Of a stretch of DNA of 64,000 nucleotides, positions 17,282-24,073 are shown piece by piece (positions within the stretch are counted from its first letter, which is position 1; each line of letters begins with the position of its first letter). Position numbers and translations under genes: made by a program. The notes beneath the pieces are model-generated. The model did not search any database and had not been told where the DNA came from. It worked only from the letters and a program-made list of their open reading frames with translations. Source of the DNA: VRUE01 sp963730315 (GTDB taxonomy: Bacteria; Actinomycetota; Thermoleophilia; Solirubrobacterales; 70-9); NCBI GenBank assembly GCA_963730315.1, contig CAVSRD010000019.1, positions 124,001-188,000 on the forward strand, read 5' to 3'.

Positions 17282-17932
17282 TCAGTAGCAATACGGAAAT
17301 GTCGGACAAGGGTATTCCGGGGGTGGGGATTCCGAGGGAGGGGGCGACCCCGAGGGTGGGGGCGACCCCGAGGGTGGGCTCTGCGGGGTCGAGTTGCTCG
17401 GTGCCGGGGCTGGCGCCGTCGGCGAGGACGGCGCGGTCGGATACGGTCCCGGCTGGGTCGGCTGTGGCGCCGACGCGGCGCTCCGCTTGGCCGCGTGCCA
17501 GGTGCCGACGTCCTTGAAGCCCTCGCCGTTGGTTTCGCCCTTCTTCGCGTCCCCGGTGAATACGTAGAGCGGGCGGGCCCGATAGGTCACTTGGAACTGC
17601 CCGTCGGGTCGCTTCACCCTGCCGAGCTTCACCGGACCCCTCGGCTTGACTTTCCTTGACACGACCAGGGGGTGCCACTTCGAGAGGCATCTGGCCACGC
17701 ATACGAATCTGCCGTGCTTCTCGACGCTGAGGCTGTACAGGGTCCGGCCCCTGAGGTTGGCGAGGACGGAGCCGCCATCTCCCAATTGCTGAATCTTCGC
17801 AACCCGTTTCGTCCCGGCGCCGGCGGTCCGGGCGAGCCCTGACGACGCCGGTATCGCGAGAAGGGCGATCAGCGCTACCAGCGCGAGCGGGATCAGTGGG
17901 CGGCGTCGATGAGACCTGGCTCTGGGTTGCAT
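17282..17932 (-). CDS. Secreted-repeat lipoprotein-like protein with Pro/Ser tail
   Basis: From ATG 17932 (ribosome-binding site GAGGAGCC) this is 216 aa: a basic n-region and a hydrophobic helix of about 20 residues ending in Ala-Ser-Ser-Gly-Leu-Ala (signal peptide), then a domain of about 110 residues with the Gly-Arg-Thr-Leu-Tyr motif and a Cys-x3-Cys pair, typical of the 'secreted repeat of unknown function' (PF03640/COG4315 type). The last 60 residues are a low-complexity Pro/Ser tail with repeated Pro-Pro-Pro-Ser-Gly-Ser blocks, ending in Cys-x6-Cys-Tyr. The frame is open upstream to 18007, but that part lacks signal-peptide character. It is probably cell-surface or cell-wall associated. 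Confidence 0.8.
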   Translation of the reverse strand: MQPRARSHRRRPLIPLALVALIALLAIPASSGLARTAGAGTKRVAKIQQLGDGGSVLANLRGRTLYSLSVEKHGRFVCVARCLSKWHPLVVSRKVKPRGPVKLGRVKRPDGQFQVTYRARPLYVFTGDAKKGETNGEGFKDVGTWHAAKRSAASAPQPTQPGPYPTAPSSPTAPAPAPSNSTPQSPPSGSPPPSGSPPPSESPPPEYPCPTFPYCY

Positions 17933-18234
17933 TTTGAGGCTCCTCGATCGGGGTCGGTCCCGTGGTCCTACGTTGCAAAGAGTCCAAGGGTTCAATTCGA
18001 AGGGCAATTCCTTCGCAGCCCTTTACAGCCGTCGGCGGGGTCCCCTGCAATCGAGGTCCGGGAGAGAGACGGACCGAGGCTGACTTCTTGGCGCACGAGG
18101 GCATTTTCGAGCCGGCAGGTTGAGAAAGCTAGGCATGCGAAACCCCCGCTTTGCGGTGGTCAGAACGCACCCTCGATCGACGCGGGGTTATCCCTTTGAC
18201 GCAGGGTAGCGACCGAAGGCGGCTCTTGCGAGAG
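17933..18234. other. Intergenic stretch with a decayed terminator copy
   Basis: No gene is seen. At 18140-18156 there is a copy of the core of the hairpin at 17211-17237 (AAACCCCCGCTTTGCGG), but the right arm has diverged and no longer pairs fully. Confidence 0.5.
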
Positions 18235-18609
18235 TCAGTAGGCTGGCGTCAATCCGGGAAGCATCCGGAAGTGGCGAACGTTAGTGGTCAGCAGATCGCC
18301 CTCAAGGAGAAGCGCGGTGGCGGCGATCAGGTAGTCGGCGTCATCGATGCCGCTGTAGGCACCACGGTGTTTCTGCGCGAGCGAGCCGGCCGATCGCGCT
18401 ACCTCCTCCCCCACCGGCACCCAAGACATCGCCGAACAGAACTGCTCCAAGACCTCGACCTCGGCCTCACGCGCACCAGCCAGGAGCTCGAAGCGCACAA
18501 CCTCGCTGGCGAGAACGGGCTCCTCGGCAATCAGCTCCTGCAGCAGCTCAACGGCGGCGGGCAGGCCACGCAGATGGTCGACCGCAACGCTGGTGTCCAG
18601 TAGCTTCAC
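18235..18609 (-). CDS. vapC: VapC-like PIN-domain toxin
   Basis: This 124-aa PIN-domain ribonuclease has the acidic metal-binding set in order: Asp5 (Leu-Leu-Asp-Thr-Ser-Val-Ala), Glu41 and Asp89/Asp90/Asp92 (Asp-Asp-Ala-Asp-Tyr-Leu-Ile-Ala). The Thr-Thr-Asn-Val-Arg-His-Phe ending is typical of VapC. It would cleave RNA unless held by its antitoxin, which is encoded immediately upstream with a 4-base overlap. All key residues are present, so the toxin looks functional. Confidence 0.9.
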   Translation of the reverse strand: MKLLDTSVAVDHLRGLPAAVELLQELIAEEPVLASEVVRFELLAGAREAEVEVLEQFCSAMSWVPVGEEVARSAGSLAQKHRGAYSGIDDADYLIAATALLLEGDLLTTNVRHFRMLPGLTPAY

Positions 18610-18887
18610 TTGACGCCGAGCCGGGCCAAGCGCTCGTTTAGATCAGCGCCACGCAGCACGTCGACGTATTCGGCACCGCTGCGACGTCGTCCACGCCAAG
18701 AGCCGGCGCTAGCCTTGAGCGCACGCAGCTTCTCCTCTCTGCCCTGCTCGCCGAAGGTGCCGCGTACTGCGCGCCGGATCAACTCCGAGCGGGATGCCCC
18801 CGTATCGCGAGAGGCGCGCTCAAGGAGCTCCAGTTCATCCTCGCCCAGGTAAATCTGCGTTCTACTCACGACATCAGTATACACCAT
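18606..18887 (-). CDS. vapB: VapB-like ribbon-helix-helix antitoxin
   Basis: This antitoxin of about 93 aa starts with the ribbon (Arg-Thr-Gln-Ile-Tyr-Leu) and continues with Glu-x-Glu-Leu-Leu-Glu-Arg-Ala and Ser-Arg-Ser-Glu-Leu-Ile-Arg-Arg-Ala, a CopG/MetJ ribbon-helix-helix fold. The C-terminal 45 residues should wrap VapC. ATG 18887 or GTG 18869 could be the start, and neither has a good ribosome-binding site. The frame is open far upstream, but that part overlaps the GIY-YIG remnant. It overlaps vapC by 4 bases, and the inverted repeat over its start suggests autorepression. Confidence 0.82.
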   Translation of the reverse strand: MVYTDVVSRTQIYLGEDELELLERASRDTGASRSELIRRAVRGTFGEQGREEKLRALKASAGSWRGRRRSGAEYVDVLRGADLNERLARLGVK

Positions 18888-18895
18888 TAGATGTC
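18870..18895 (-). promoter_or_regulatory. Putative VapB operator over the vapBC start
   Basis: GACATC (18870-18875) and GATGTC (18890-18895) form a 6-bp inverted repeat spaced by 14 bases and spanning ATG 18887. Ribbon-helix-helix antitoxins commonly bind such sites at their own start. The link to this VapB is inferred. Confidence 0.4.
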
Positions 18896-19351
18896 GCACG
18901 ATTGCCGGGCGCAGGCGCGTCAAGGCACCAAGCCCAGGTACCCGACCGGTGGCGTACGAACTCCCGTTGAAAGCGGTCGTCCTGCTGTAGCTCAGCACGA
19001 ATGGTCGGCAAGTCTTCGAACTTGCCATCGACCGACTCCACTGCAAGCCGCCAGGCGAAAGTCGCCTGGTTGTGCGCGGAAGAGCGGCGTGTGTGGCGCG
19101 AGGCGGGTCCGGAAGTTAGAGTGGCGGCCTCCTCCCCGCTTCGCCGCGCGCTCGGTGAGGCCGCATCGGCCAACGTAGAGATGCCTGCCAGCCTCGGAGA
19201 ACAGATAGACGCCGTGCTCGCGAGGCGGTGGCGTGCGATTTGGGCCGCGGCCGAAGACCTCGGATGCGAGCAGTGCTTCGAGGTAGCTCGGAAGCTTGGC
19301 CTCAACTTTCGCCCAGGCGCTTTTGCCGGTTGGCCGTGCCATAGACGACAT
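18874..19351 (-). pseudogene. GIY-YIG nuclease-like gene with frameshift and truncated end
   Basis: From ATG 19351 the frame carries a GIY-YIG core: Gly-Val-Tyr-Leu-Phe...His-Leu-Tyr-Val-Gly-Arg, followed by the conserved Arg and His of this fold. After about residue 90 the homologous-looking sequence (His-Asn-Gln-Ala-Thr-Phe-Ala-Trp-Arg-Leu-Ala) continues in another frame, which runs to 18874. A single-base shift near 19085 joins them. The C-terminus is then cut off where vapBC begins, so the vapBC cassette may have replaced it. Alternatively the shift is a sequencing error, but the missing C-terminus would remain. Confidence 0.6.
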
Positions 19352-19381
19352 CTTCGACGAATCGCGCGCTTTGACGAGGCA

Positions 19382-19759
19382 CTATGCGGTTGCGAGAACG
19401 ATCTCGCAGCCGCCTAAGGCGAATGACCCCGCGTTGAGCGCTCGCTTCTTCGGCAGCTGGGCCTTCTTCTTCTTGGGGCGGATGTCGATCATCAGCTCGA
19501 TGTCCAAGCCGCTGGCGACTTTGACCAGACGCTCCAAGCTGGGCGTGTGCTCGCCGGTCTCCATGCGGGCGACATCGGACTGATGAACTCCGAGCCGCTC
19601 CGCTAGCTGTCGCTGGGAGAGACTCTGCTCGGCCCGGTAGTGGGCAACCTCGACGGCGAGCCAGCGGGCCAGCGCCGTCCGCTCCCACTCCGCGCGGAAC
19701 TCGGGATCGCGCAACTCCTCCGCGAGAACGTCCTCACTGGATATGAGTTGATCAGCCAT
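19382..19759 (-). CDS. XRE-family antitoxin (HigA-like)
   Basis: This 125-aa protein has a central helix-turn-helix (about residues 45-100: Leu-Ser-Gln-Arg-Gln-Leu-Ala-Glu-Arg-Leu-Gly-Val-His-Gln-Ser-Asp-Val-Ala-Arg) of the XRE type, preceded by a helical N-terminal extension and followed by a basic Lys-rich tail. It lies downstream of the HigB-like toxin gene with a 48-base gap, the toxin-first order of HigBA modules. It should bind the toxin and repress the operon. Confidence 0.82.
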   Translation of the reverse strand: MADQLISSEDVLAEELRDPEFRAEWERTALARWLAVEVAHYRAEQSLSQRQLAERLGVHQSDVARMETGEHTPSLERLVKVASGLDIELMIDIRPKKKKAQLPKKRALNAGSFALGGCEIVLATA

Positions 19760-19783
19760 GCTCGAACCTCGAAATCCCCAATA

Positions 19784-19793
19784 ACAAGCTTGT
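19784..19793. promoter_or_regulatory. Perfect palindrome between toxin and antitoxin genes
   Basis: ACAAGCTTGT is a perfect 10-bp palindrome in the 48-base gap between the HigB-like and HigA-like genes, in an AT-rich pocket. It is a plausible site for the XRE antitoxin, giving the antitoxin a separately controlled promoter. Confidence 0.35.
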
Positions 19794-19807
19794 AATTGCC
19801 ATCCAGG

Positions 19808-20236
19808 CTACTCCTTCTCTTTGGCTTTTTCCAGCCGCTTGAGCCTTTGCTTCGCGAGGCGTACGGCCTTGGCGTAGCCCGCCTTGTCGATTTCCGCCTC
19901 GGGTCCGATGGCGAGGATCGCGAACAACGCCTCTTCGGCCCGGCGATAGAGGGGCCGCCACCGGCTCCTGCCTCGCCGGGGTCGCAGCTCTCGCAAGCCC
20001 GACCCCTCCTCGCCCATGACCCCGCTCTGGTGCGGGCTCGACAGGGCCGGGCCGTCGACTTCCAGCTTCTCGATCACATGCGCTATCGCCACACGCTCGG
20101 CCACATCCTCGATGGCGTTCTTCTCATCGAGCGCCTTGGGATGCCATGCGACTCTCCAGACCGCCGGGGTGCCTCGGGCGAGGATCTTCTGTCCACCCTT
20201 CGGTCGCGGCCTCTTCCGTCCTTTGGTCATTCCCAC
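19808..20236 (-). CDS. RelE/HigB-like toxin (Gp49-like)
   Basis: This 142-aa protein has an N-terminal basic extension of about 25 residues, then a RelE-fold domain with Gly-Leu-Arg-Glu-Leu-Arg followed by an Arg-rich strand, Trp-Arg-Pro-Leu-Tyr-Arg-Arg, and a Gly-Pro-Glu-Ala-Glu-Ile-Asp segment. This is the pattern of phage-derived Gp49/HigB toxins that cleave mRNA on ribosomes. The XRE gene downstream supports the toxin-antitoxin reading. ATG 20230 (two codons in) is an alternative start. Confidence 0.78.
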   Translation of the reverse strand: MGMTKGRKRPRPKGGQKILARGTPAVWRVAWHPKALDEKNAIEDVAERVAIAHVIEKLEVDGPALSSPHQSGVMGEEGSGLRELRPRRGRSRWRPLYRRAEEALFAILAIGPEAEIDKAGYAKAVRLAKQRLKRLEKAKEKE

Positions 20237-20351
20237 ATCCGATCATGAGCATCGGTCGGATGCTTTTGTCGACACGGGACAGCAGGGCCGAATAACCGAG
20301 AATCGCCGCCAATCCCTCGCGCACCAGCGCAATCTCAGGCACTAATCGCCC

Positions 20352-20445
20352 AGAAGTGCCTGAAACGGAGCGGCATTCTTAATGTGGTTGGAACGAAATT
20401 CGGCCTGTTTCGCCTATCCAAACCTGCTCGTTTGCAGGCACTTCT
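20352..20445. repeat. 11-bp inverted repeat beside tRNA-His
   Basis: AGAAGTGCCTG at 20352-20362 and CAGGCACTTCT at 20435-20445 are perfect inverse copies separated by 72 bases. They end seven bases before the 3' end of tRNA-His, on the side that carries the toxin-antitoxin genes. They could be a relic of an integration junction or a long hairpin. Confidence 0.3.
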
Positions 20446-20451
20446 ACGAGA

Positions 20452-20525
20452 GGTGGACGACCGGATTCGAACCGGCGACCGCCTGGACCACAACCAGGAG
20501 CTCTACCAGCTGAGCTACGTCCACC
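20452..20525 (-). tRNA. tRNA-His(GTG)
   Basis: The cloverleaf is complete: acceptor GTGGACG/CGTCCAC, D-arm with AGCTGGTAG, anticodon stem CCTGG/CCAGG with loop TTGTGGT (anticodon GTG) and T-arm GCCGG-TTCGAAT-CCGGT. The extra 5' G (position -1, base 20525) and the matching discriminator C (base 20452) are both encoded, as in bacterial tRNA-His. No CCA is encoded. Confidence 0.97.
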
Positions 20526-20571
20526 GCGCGGCTTTCAATCTAGCGCGCCTGCTGGAGGGGCCGGTCGGCGG

Positions 20572-21294
20572 TCAGGCGGCCCGGAACGAAGCGACCAGGT
20601 CGGCAAAGGCGCGGAAGCCGGGGGTGGAACGGGCGATCAGGTCCGGCTCGGCTTCGCTGGCCCGACGCGGCAGATCGGCTGCGGCGTCGGCGCCGAGCGC
20701 CTCCCTTGCCTCGTCGGCCATCTCCGGCACCGAGAGCCAGCCCTTGACCAGCGCCGCGTCGGCCTCGGCGTGGAAGAGCAGGCCCCAGGCGTTGCCGGTG
20801 CGGAACGCCTGGTGCTCGGTCTGCACCGAGGAGGCAAGCGGCTGCGCTCCCGCGGGCAGCTCGAAGACGTCACCGTGCCAGTGCAGGACAGTCGTGCGCG
20901 GGGCGAGGGCGCCGACAATCGGATCGCCAGGGTCGTGGAGCTCGACCGGGGCGAAGCCGATCTCCGGCCCCTTCCCCGGCTCGACCTCCGCGCCCAGCGC
21001 GCTGGCAAGCAGCTGCGCGCCGAGGCAGACGCCGAGCACCGGCATGCCGAGCCGCGCCGCCTCCGCCAGCCACTCGCGCTCCGCCGCCAGCGCGGGATGG
21101 CGGTCGACCTGGTCGACGTTCATCGGCCCGCCCATTGCCAGCGCTCCGGACACCTCACCGTGGTCGGGCAGCGACTCGCCGGCCAGCGGCGCGGCGCGGC
21201 GCAGCGCCAAGTCGCCGCAGGCATCGAGGATGCGGTGCGGACCCTCCCAGGGCACGTGCTGGATCGCCAGCAAGGTCGGCCTGTCGCCGCGCAT
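20572..21294 (-). CDS. Class I glutamine amidotransferase-like protein
   Basis: This 240-aa protein has the GATase triad in order: nucleophile Cys90 in Gly-Val-Cys-Leu-Gly-Ala-Gln, His175 and Glu177 in Leu-Phe-His-Ala-Glu. The oxyanion Gly-Gly-Pro is near residue 55. Stand-alone proteins of this kind resemble GMP-synthase amidotransferase subunits or YfeJ/GuaA-like glutaminases, and some act on gamma-glutamyl compounds. No synthetase partner is adjacent, so the acceptor is unknown. The start is ATG 21294. Confidence 0.85.
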   Translation of the reverse strand: MRGDRPTLLAIQHVPWEGPHRILDACGDLALRRAAPLAGESLPDHGEVSGALAMGGPMNVDQVDRHPALAAEREWLAEAARLGMPVLGVCLGAQLLASALGAEVEPGKGPEIGFAPVELHDPGDPIVGALAPRTTVLHWHGDVFELPAGAQPLASSVQTEHQAFRTGNAWGLLFHAEADAALVKGWLSVPEMADEAREALGADAAADLPRRASEAEPDLIARSTPGFRAFADLVASFRAA

Positions 21295-21325
21295 CGCTGC
21301 AAAGCTAACCCGCTACCGTTGCTGT

Positions 21326-21580
21326 GTGGCTCGACGACGCGGAGTCGGAATCCTCCGGCAGCAGGCCTGCAAGGCAAGCGCCACCGGCGCCCAGGCCCGC
21401 GGCGCGCTGGCGATCGGGGCGCTGGCGATCGGGGCCGCCGCGGTCGGCGGCTTCGCGATCGGGCGGCTCGGAATTGGCCGGTTGGCGGTCGGCCGCGCCG
21501 CCGTCGGCAAGCTGAAGATCGGCGAGCTCGAAGTGGAAAAGCTGCGTGTCCACGAGGGCACGTCCACTGAAAACTCTTAG
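21326..21580 (+). CDS. Short glycine-periodic repeat protein
   Basis: From GTG 21326 this is 84 aa. Residues 25-70 repeat every five to six residues with the pattern Ala/Ile-Gly-x-Leu-Ala/Val-Ile/Val-Gly, about nine turns, ending in Lys-Leu-Lys-Ile-Gly-Glu-Leu-Glu-Val. Such regular small-residue spacing resembles a pentapeptide-like right-handed beta-helix. The charged ends would cap it. The frame is open upstream through the tRNA-His gene, which cannot be coding there, so GTG 21326 is chosen. The function is unknown. Confidence 0.6.
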   Translation: MARRRGVGILRQQACKASATGAQARGALAIGALAIGAAAVGGFAIGRLGIGRLAVGRAAVGKLKIGELEVEKLRVHEGTSTENS

Positions 21581-21635
21581 AGATCTCTAAGGCAACGTTG
21601 TACTCGGCTTATGGGCCGCGGCCGATGCTGGGCGC

Positions 21636-22061
21636 GTGGACGACCACCGTCGACTGGAGGCGAAGGGGCTCGCACGCGCCAAGGCGCGCTCGCGGCGGCT
21701 GCGCGCAGCGTCGATCCGCAGCCGCACGGTCCGCGGCTCGCTGGCGCTCTTCGCGGTGCTCTGGGGGATCGTCTTCGTGCAGCTCGTATCCGGCAACGAC
21801 CCGGCCCTCAGCAAGAGCAACAAGTCCAAGAAGGGGACGACGCGGGCCACCCCGGCGCGCGAGCAGCAGGCCGGCCGGGAACCGGCGCCGGAAGCCGAAG
21901 CGGAAACCGCGCCGCTCGAACCGGAACCCGAATACGAATACGAATACGACGAATACGAACCCGAAACCGGGTCCGAATACGAATACGAACCGGAATACGA
22001 AGAACCGGAACCGGAATACGAAGAACCCGAACCGGCGCCTGTGATCACCGGCTCATCGTGA
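21636..22061 (+). CDS. Membrane-anchored Glu/Tyr/Pro-rich protein
   Basis: This 141-aa protein has a basic N-terminus (about residues 1-34), one transmembrane helix (about 36-53), a Lys/Ser-rich linker and then a 65-residue low-complexity tail of repeated Glu-Tyr-Glu-Pro-like units carrying about 30 acidic residues. By the positive-inside rule the acidic tail is outside. It could bind cations or metal ions. GTG 21636 is the start. The stop overlaps the GTG of the ferric-reductase-like gene (GTGA), so the pair is translationally coupled and may act together in metal or electron transfer at the membrane (inference). Confidence 0.72.
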   Translation: MDDHRRLEAKGLARAKARSRRLRAASIRSRTVRGSLALFAVLWGIVFVQLVSGNDPALSKSNKSKKGTTRATPAREQQAGREPAPEAEAETAPLEPEPEYEYEYDEYEPETGSEYEYEPEYEEPEPEYEEPEPAPVITGSS

Positions 22062-22666
22062 CGTCGGTCGGGCCGCATCTCTTCTGGATCACCAGCCGGG
22101 CGGCGGGGATCGCCGCCCTCTTCCTCTCCAGCGCCTCGCTCGGCGCCGGGCTGATGATCCGCAGCCGCGGCGAGCCGCGGCGACTGCTGGGCGGCGACGC
22201 CCGGGTGCTGCACGAGGCGCTCGCCCTCGCCACCCTCGCCGCCCTCGCCGTCCACGGCGTGACCCTGCTCGGCGACAGCTACCTCCATCCCAGCCCGATC
22301 GAAATCTCAATCCCGTTCACCACCGCCTACCGTCCCTTCTGGACCGGACTGGGGATAGTCGGCGGCTGGGGCCTTGCCGTCCTCGGCCTCTCCTACTACG
22401 CGCGCGACTGGATCGGCGCGTCGCGCTGGCGGATGCTGCACCGCTTCGTCGCCGCCTTCTGGGTGCTCGGCATCGTCCACACCCTGGGTGCGGGGACCGA
22501 TGCGGGCCAGCTCTGGCTGCTCGCCGTGATGGCCGTTCCGACCGTCCCGGCCGCGATCCTGCTGATCAACCGGCTGCTCGGGCCGCCCCCCGAGCCAGCC
22601 CCCGCCCGCCCGCTTCAACCAGTGACGGAACCGCCGTCCAACGTGATCCGGCGGAACTCCGCCTGA
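22058..22666 (+). CDS. Ferric-reductase-like transmembrane haem protein
   Basis: From GTG 22058 this is a 202-aa integral membrane protein with about six helices. His residues at the ends of helices (Leu-His-Glu near 50, Val-His-Gly near 65, Leu-His-Arg-Phe near 130, Ile-His/Val-His-Thr near 145) match the haem b ligands of the ferric reductase-like / YedZ (MsrQ) domain. It should pass electrons across the membrane. No FAD/NAD domain is attached. It overlaps the acidic membrane protein upstream and runs 52 bases into the convergent gene downstream. Confidence 0.8.
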   Translation: MTSVGPHLFWITSRAAGIAALFLSSASLGAGLMIRSRGEPRRLLGGDARVLHEALALATLAALAVHGVTLLGDSYLHPSPIEISIPFTTAYRPFWTGLGIVGGWGLAVLGLSYYARDWIGASRWRMLHRFVAAFWVLGIVHTLGAGTDAGQLWLLAVMAVPTVPAAILLINRLLGPPPEPAPARPLQPVTEPPSNVIRRNSA

Positions 22667-23232
22667 AGGCGGGAGCGCAGCTCGGCCGCCGCCGCGTCGA
22701 CCGGCTCGTTCTCCTCCCCACCGTCGCCGACCAGCACCACCTGGCTCGCCGGGTAGCTCTGCAGCTGGTCCTCCACCGCCTGCACGACATCCTCGTCGCC
22801 GACCCGCGCCTCTGCCGTGATGCCCGCCTTGGCGAGCGCCGCGACCGTCGCGACGAGGCTCTCCTGCGCGCGGCGTCGCGCCCCCTCGACGTCGGAGGCC
22901 CAGCGGTCGAGAAAGCCGATCCGGACCGGCGCGAGGACGAGCACCTCGGCGCCCCCCACGCCGCCGCCGAGTCCCGCAGTGCGGGCGATCTCGCCGACCG
23001 CCTCGGGCTCGTCGACCGGGCAGGTGACGACAACCAGGACGTGGCGGCGGTCGCCGGCGAAGGCGGCGGAGACGATCGGGCCGCGCGGCCGCTGCCGCGC
23101 CGCGACCACCAGGATCGCGACGCCGGCGAGCGCGCCGACCGCCACGCCGACCCCCGGGCCACCGAAGGCGAACGCCGCTGCGACGGGGACGGCGATCGCG
23201 GCGACGATCAACGGCAGCTTCCAGGGAGTCAC
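22615..23232 (-). CDS. Membrane protein with UspA-like cytoplasmic domain
   Basis: From GTG 23232 this is a 205-aa protein with two closely spaced hydrophobic helices (about residues 6-45), then a cytoplasmic alpha/beta domain of about 150 residues (strand Val-Leu-Val-Val-Val-Thr-Cys-Pro; Val-Val-Leu-Val-Gly-Asp-Gly near residue 165) resembling universal-stress or nucleotide-binding folds. The open frame reaches 23457, but that part overlaps the thioredoxin gene. It ends inside the convergent ferric-reductase-like gene with a 52-base overlap of coding ends. The function is unknown. Confidence 0.7.
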   Translation of the reverse strand: MTPWKLPLIVAAIAVPVAAAFAFGGPGVGVAVGALAGVAILVVAARQRPRGPIVSAAFAGDRRHVLVVVTCPVDEPEAVGEIARTAGLGGGVGGAEVLVLAPVRIGFLDRWASDVEGARRRAQESLVATVAALAKAGITAEARVGDEDVVQAVEDQLQSYPASQVVLVGDGGEENEPVDAAAAELRSRLQAEFRRITLDGGSVTG

Positions 23233-23245
23233 GCAGCCAAGCCTC

Positions 23246-24008
23246 TCACCTGCCGCGTTCCTCGGCGAGCGCGCGGCGCAGGTACTCGATCGTCGCCTGC
23301 GGGTCAGGGCGCGAGGCGCTCCAGCACGGTGCCGTCTGCCGCCACCGCCAGCACCGTGGGCACGACCGCGATTCCGTACTTGTGCGCCAGCTCCGGCCGC
23401 TCGCGCACGTCGACCGTGAACAGCGGATCGGCCTCCGCAGCGAGCCGCCGCTCCCAATCACGACAGTCGGAGCAGAGCGGGTGAGTGAACTCGACGAAGG
23501 CCCGAGCAGCCCCGTCCAGCGCCCCGAAGTCGGCGGGCTCGACGTGGCTGTGGTGGCGCGGCGAGATGCCCCGCACGCGGGCACCGAGCTTGTACAGCTC
23601 GCAACCGGCGCAGAAGCCGCTGGTCGCGGCGAGCAGGGCGAGAGCGGCGACGATCGCGCCCAGCACGGTCCCGGCAACCGGCGAGCCCAGCCACCAGGCC
23701 AACCCGGCGGCACCGAGGAAGACGACGCCGATCGCGTTGGCGAGCCGCGGCGGCCGCGAGTCCTCCAGCGGCCCCTCGCCGAAGCGCGGCTGGATCAGTG
23801 TGAAGTAGGCGACGCAGGAGATGCAGAAGCGGCGGCCCAGGGTCAGGCCGATCAGCAGCTGCGCCCCCATCAGCGCCCAGGCCAGCGGCCAGCCGAAGAC
23901 CACCCCGGCGAGCGCGACGAGCCCGACCACCAGCTGGTTGAAGCGCGGCGCACGCTCGTCGATCACGTCAGTGTCACGCCACGGGTCGGCCGTTCGCTGC
24001 CCGTCCAT
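23246..24008 (-). CDS. DUF4395 membrane domain fused to thioredoxin, possible C-terminal frameshift
   Basis: From ATG 24008 the protein has a DUF4395-type membrane part (four helices, Cys-x2-Cys pairs at Phe-Cys-Ile-Ser-Cys and Phe-Cys-Ala-Gly-Cys, about residues 20-130) and a thioredoxin-like domain (about 155-234) with the redox pair Cys-Ser-Asp-Cys and the cis-Pro Val-Val-Pro-Thr. It is probably an envelope thiol-disulfide exchanger. In the read frame it stops at 23304 after 234 residues. One base further, the next frame continues for 19 codons as a good amphipathic helix to a TGA at 23246. One inserted T near 23305 would explain this. Confidence 0.78.
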
Positions 24009-24073
24009 GGTGGGAAGTGTAAGCCGTCCCCAGCGTGGGCAAGCCGAGGGGTTTGTCGTAGCCTTGGGCCACC

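Noticed and set aside
20384..21580. 398-codon plus frame through tRNA-His
   Set aside because: It crosses an intact tRNA and the antisense amidotransferase; only the last 84 codons look like protein and were called separately.
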